The position numbers and the translations under genes were made by a program. DNA of 64,000 nucleotides, taken from contig JYOD01000065.1 of NCBI GenBank assembly GCA_000955785.1, positions 12,877 to 76,876 on the forward strand, in the 5' to 3' direction. Positions 62,333 to 64,000 of this stretch are shown one piece after another. Origin of the DNA: Burkholderiaceae bacterium 16 (GTDB lineage Bacteria > Pseudomonadota > Gammaproteobacteria > Burkholderiales > Burkholderiaceae). Below the pieces are notes generated by a model, which was not told the origin of the DNA, did no database searches, and saw nothing but the letters and a program-made list of their open reading frames with translations. The stretch's first letter is position 1. The number at the start of each line of letters is the position of its first letter.

Positions 62333-64000
62333 ATGAACATGATGTCCAGCAAGGAAGTCGGCCTCGCCGACCTGCTCAAGACCGGCGAAACGCTCAAGCA
62401 GTTCCGCGACGCCATCCTGGAGCGCACCGCTAAAACCGGCCACTACAACGGGCTCACGCGCCTCGAATTCCGCGAGCGGGACCCGATCCGCTACGAAAAG
62501 CTCTTCTCCAAGCTGCGCGGCGGCCTGGTGCATGCGCGCGAAACCGCCAAGAAGATCGCCGCCAGCCCGATCGTTGAGCAGGAGGGCGAACTGTGCTTCA
62601 CGCTCTACAACGCCGCAGGCGACTGCGTGCTGACCTCGACCGGGATCATCATCCACGTCGGCACGATGGGCGCGGCGATCAAATACATGATCGAGAACAA
62701 CTGGGAGGCCAATCCCGGCATCCATCCCGGCGACATGTTCACCAATAACGATTGCTCGATCGGCAACGTCCATCCTTGCGACATCGCCACCATCGTGCCG
62801 ATCTTCGCGCACGGCAAGCTGGTCGGCTGGGTGGGCGGCGTGACCCACGTGATCGATACCGGCGCGGTGACGCCGGGATCGATGTCGACCGGGCAGGTGC
62901 AGCGCTTCGGCGACGGCTACATGATCACTTGCCGCAAGACCGGGGTGAACGACACGCCGTTGCGCGACTGGCTGCATGAGAGCCAGCGCTCGGTACGCAC
63001 GCCGAAATACTGGATCCTGGACGAGCGTACCCGCATTGCGGGCTGCCACATGATCCGCGACCTGATCGAGGAAGTGATCGAGGACGAAGGACTGGAAGCC
63101 TACGAAGAGTTCTCCTACGAGGTGATCGAGGAAGGGCGGCGCGGCCTGCAGACGCGCATCAAGGCGATGACGTTGCCCGGCAAATACCGCAAGGTCGCCT
63201 TCGTCGATGTGCCATACAACCATCCGGACGTGCAGACTTCATCGGCTTTCGCCAAGCTCGATTCGATCATGCATTCGCCTGTGGAAATGGAAATCCGCAA
63301 GGACGGCTCGTGGCGGCTGGATTTCGAGGGCGCGAGCCGCTGGGGCTGGCACTCGTACAACGCGCACCAGGTGGCCTTTACCAGCGGCATCTGGGTGATG
63401 ATGACCCAGACCCTGGTGCCTACGCAGCGCATCAACGACGGCGCTTACTTCGGTACCGAATTCCATCTGCCCAAGGGTACCTGGATGAACCCGGACGACC
63501 GCCGCACTGGCCATGCCTATGCCTGGCACTTCCTGGTCTCAGGCTGGAGCGCGATGTGGCGCGGCCTCTCGCAGGCCTACTTCAGCCGTGGCTACCTGGA
63601 AGAGGTCAATGCCGGCAACGCCAACACCTCCAACTGGCTGCAGGGCGGCGGCATCAACCAGGACGGCGAGATCCACGCGGTCAACAGTTTCGAGGCGTCT
63701 TCGTGCGGCACCGGCGCCAGCGCCATCAAGGATGGGCTGAATCATGCCGCGGCGATCTGGAACCCGGAAGGCGACATGGGCGACATCGAGATCTGGGAAA
63801 TGGCCGAGCCACTGCTCTACCTGGGGCGTAACGCAAAGGCCAATTCCGGCGGCTACGGCAAGTACCGGGGCGGCTGTGGTTTCGAGACGCTGCGCATGGT
63901 GTGGAAAGCGCAGGACTGGACCATGTTCTTCATGGGCAATGGCTATATGAACAGCGACTGGGGCTTGATGGGCGGCTATCCGGCCGCCACCGGCTACCGC
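62333..64000 (+). CDS. acxB: Acetone carboxylase alpha subunit, partial at window end
   Basis: The first 556 codons of a HyuB-type protein; the family is about 770 residues, so some 215 codons lie beyond the window. It carries the Mn2+ ligands expected from the Xanthobacter enzyme: H147 and D150 in GNVHPCD and H172 in VTHVIDTG, each three residues earlier than in Xanthobacter. The blocks SPIVEQEGELCFTLYNAAGD and EVNAGNANTSNWLQGGG are hallmark AcxB. AGGAGA precedes ATG at 62333. acxC (gamma) is expected next. Confidence 0.95.
   Translation, partial: MNMMSSKEVGLADLLKTGETLKQFRDAILERTAKTGHYNGLTRLEFRERDPIRYEKLFSKLRGGLVHARETAKKIAASPIVEQEGELCFTLYNAAGDCVLTSTGIIIHVGTMGAAIKYMIENNWEANPGIHPGDMFTNNDCSIGNVHPCDIATIVPIFAHGKLVGWVGGVTHVIDTGAVTPGSMSTGQVQRFGDGYMITCRKTGVNDTPLRDWLHESQRSVRTPKYWILDERTRIAGCHMIRDLIEEVIEDEGLEAYEEFSYEVIEEGRRGLQTRIKAMTLPGKYRKVAFVDVPYNHPDVQTSSAFAKLDSIMHSPVEMEIRKDGSWRLDFEGASRWGWHSYNAHQVAFTSGIWVMMTQTLVPTQRINDGAYFGTEFHLPKGTWMNPDDRRTGHAYAWHFLVSGWSAMWRGLSQAYFSRGYLEEVNAGNANTSNWLQGGGINQDGEIHAVNSFEASSCGTGASAIKDGLNHAAAIWNPEGDMGDIEIWEMAEPLLYLGRNAKANSGGYGKYRGGCGFETLRMVWKAQDWTMFFMGNGYMNSDWGLMGGYPAATGYR

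Overview
The window is GC-rich, densely coded DNA from a metabolically versatile betaproteobacterium, most likely Cupriavidus or a close relative in the Burkholderiaceae. This rests on gene content (valine catabolism, hopanoid cyclase, 4-hydroxybenzoate hydroxylase, acetone carboxylase, an HU protein with an Ala/Lys/Pro tail, many LysR/AraC/GlxA regulators and orphan binding proteins). It is inferred from content only; no rRNA or tRNA gene was seen. The layout looks like a chromosome or chromid catabolic region. I recognised no transposase, integrase or CRISPR array.

Layout. 0.1-4.1 kb: valine/isobutyryl-CoA catabolism (acyl-CoA dehydrogenase, mmsA) with a divergent AraC regulator. 4.1-7.5 kb: diguanylate cyclase, LysR regulator and an orphan ModA-like binding protein. 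7.7-10.4 kb: TetR regulator overlapping a squalene-hopene cyclase. 10.4-11.9 kb: an AT-rich insert with two Nudix hydrolases. 12.8-19.6 kb: a six-gene minus-strand operon (SsuA/TauA-type binding protein, permease, ATPase, a second solute-binding protein, an SfnB-like flavin oxidoreductase, an FAD/NAD(P) protein), facing a divergent GlxA-type regulator; an organosulfur or related scavenging system is the best guess. 21.3-23.7 kb: glutathione-dependent formaldehyde oxidation (adhC, fghA). 24.0-27.4 kb: two PilZ/YcgR-like proteins and small secreted proteins. 27.6-30.5 kb: ATP/ADP-antiporter-like carrier, Tat-exported aldo/keto reductase, DUF3995 membrane protein. 30.6-37.1 kb: pobA followed by a branched-chain-type ABC transporter (livHMGF) with its binding protein convergent downstream; probably uptake of an aromatic acid. 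37.3-38.9 kb: chemoreceptor. 39.2-44.8 kb: a stress-type island (DksA-like zinc finger, nitroreductase, alpha/beta hydrolase, phosphoribosyltransferase, small proteins, alanine dehydrogenase, universal stress protein) with a possible FNR-type site in front. 44.9-46.9 kb: SRPBCC protein, HU-like protein, small hypothetical gene and a broken serine-hydrolase fragment. 47.2-54.7 kb: a divergent sugar-acid cluster (RpiR regulator, D-aminoacylase, RidA, GntP permease / PLP deaminase, KDG kinase, KDPG aldolase). 54.8-59.8 kb: phospholipase-D family protein, an unlisted 43-residue entericidin, a degenerate GGDEF-EAL protein and a CNNM/CorC protein. 60.1-64.0 kb: acetone carboxylase acxA and the first part of acxB behind a textbook sigma-54 promoter.

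How the parts work together. The most coherent system is the 47-55 kb cluster: its enzymes match, step by step, import of N-acetyl-D-glucosaminate, deacetylation, deamination to 2-keto-3-deoxygluconate (with RidA clearing reactive enamine/imine intermediates), phosphorylation and aldol cleavage. The other striking points are the sigma-54 promoter of the acetone carboxylase, a 17-codon reading frame in place of a gene ahead of livH, the catalytically dead c-di-GMP protein, and the AT-rich Nudix pair.
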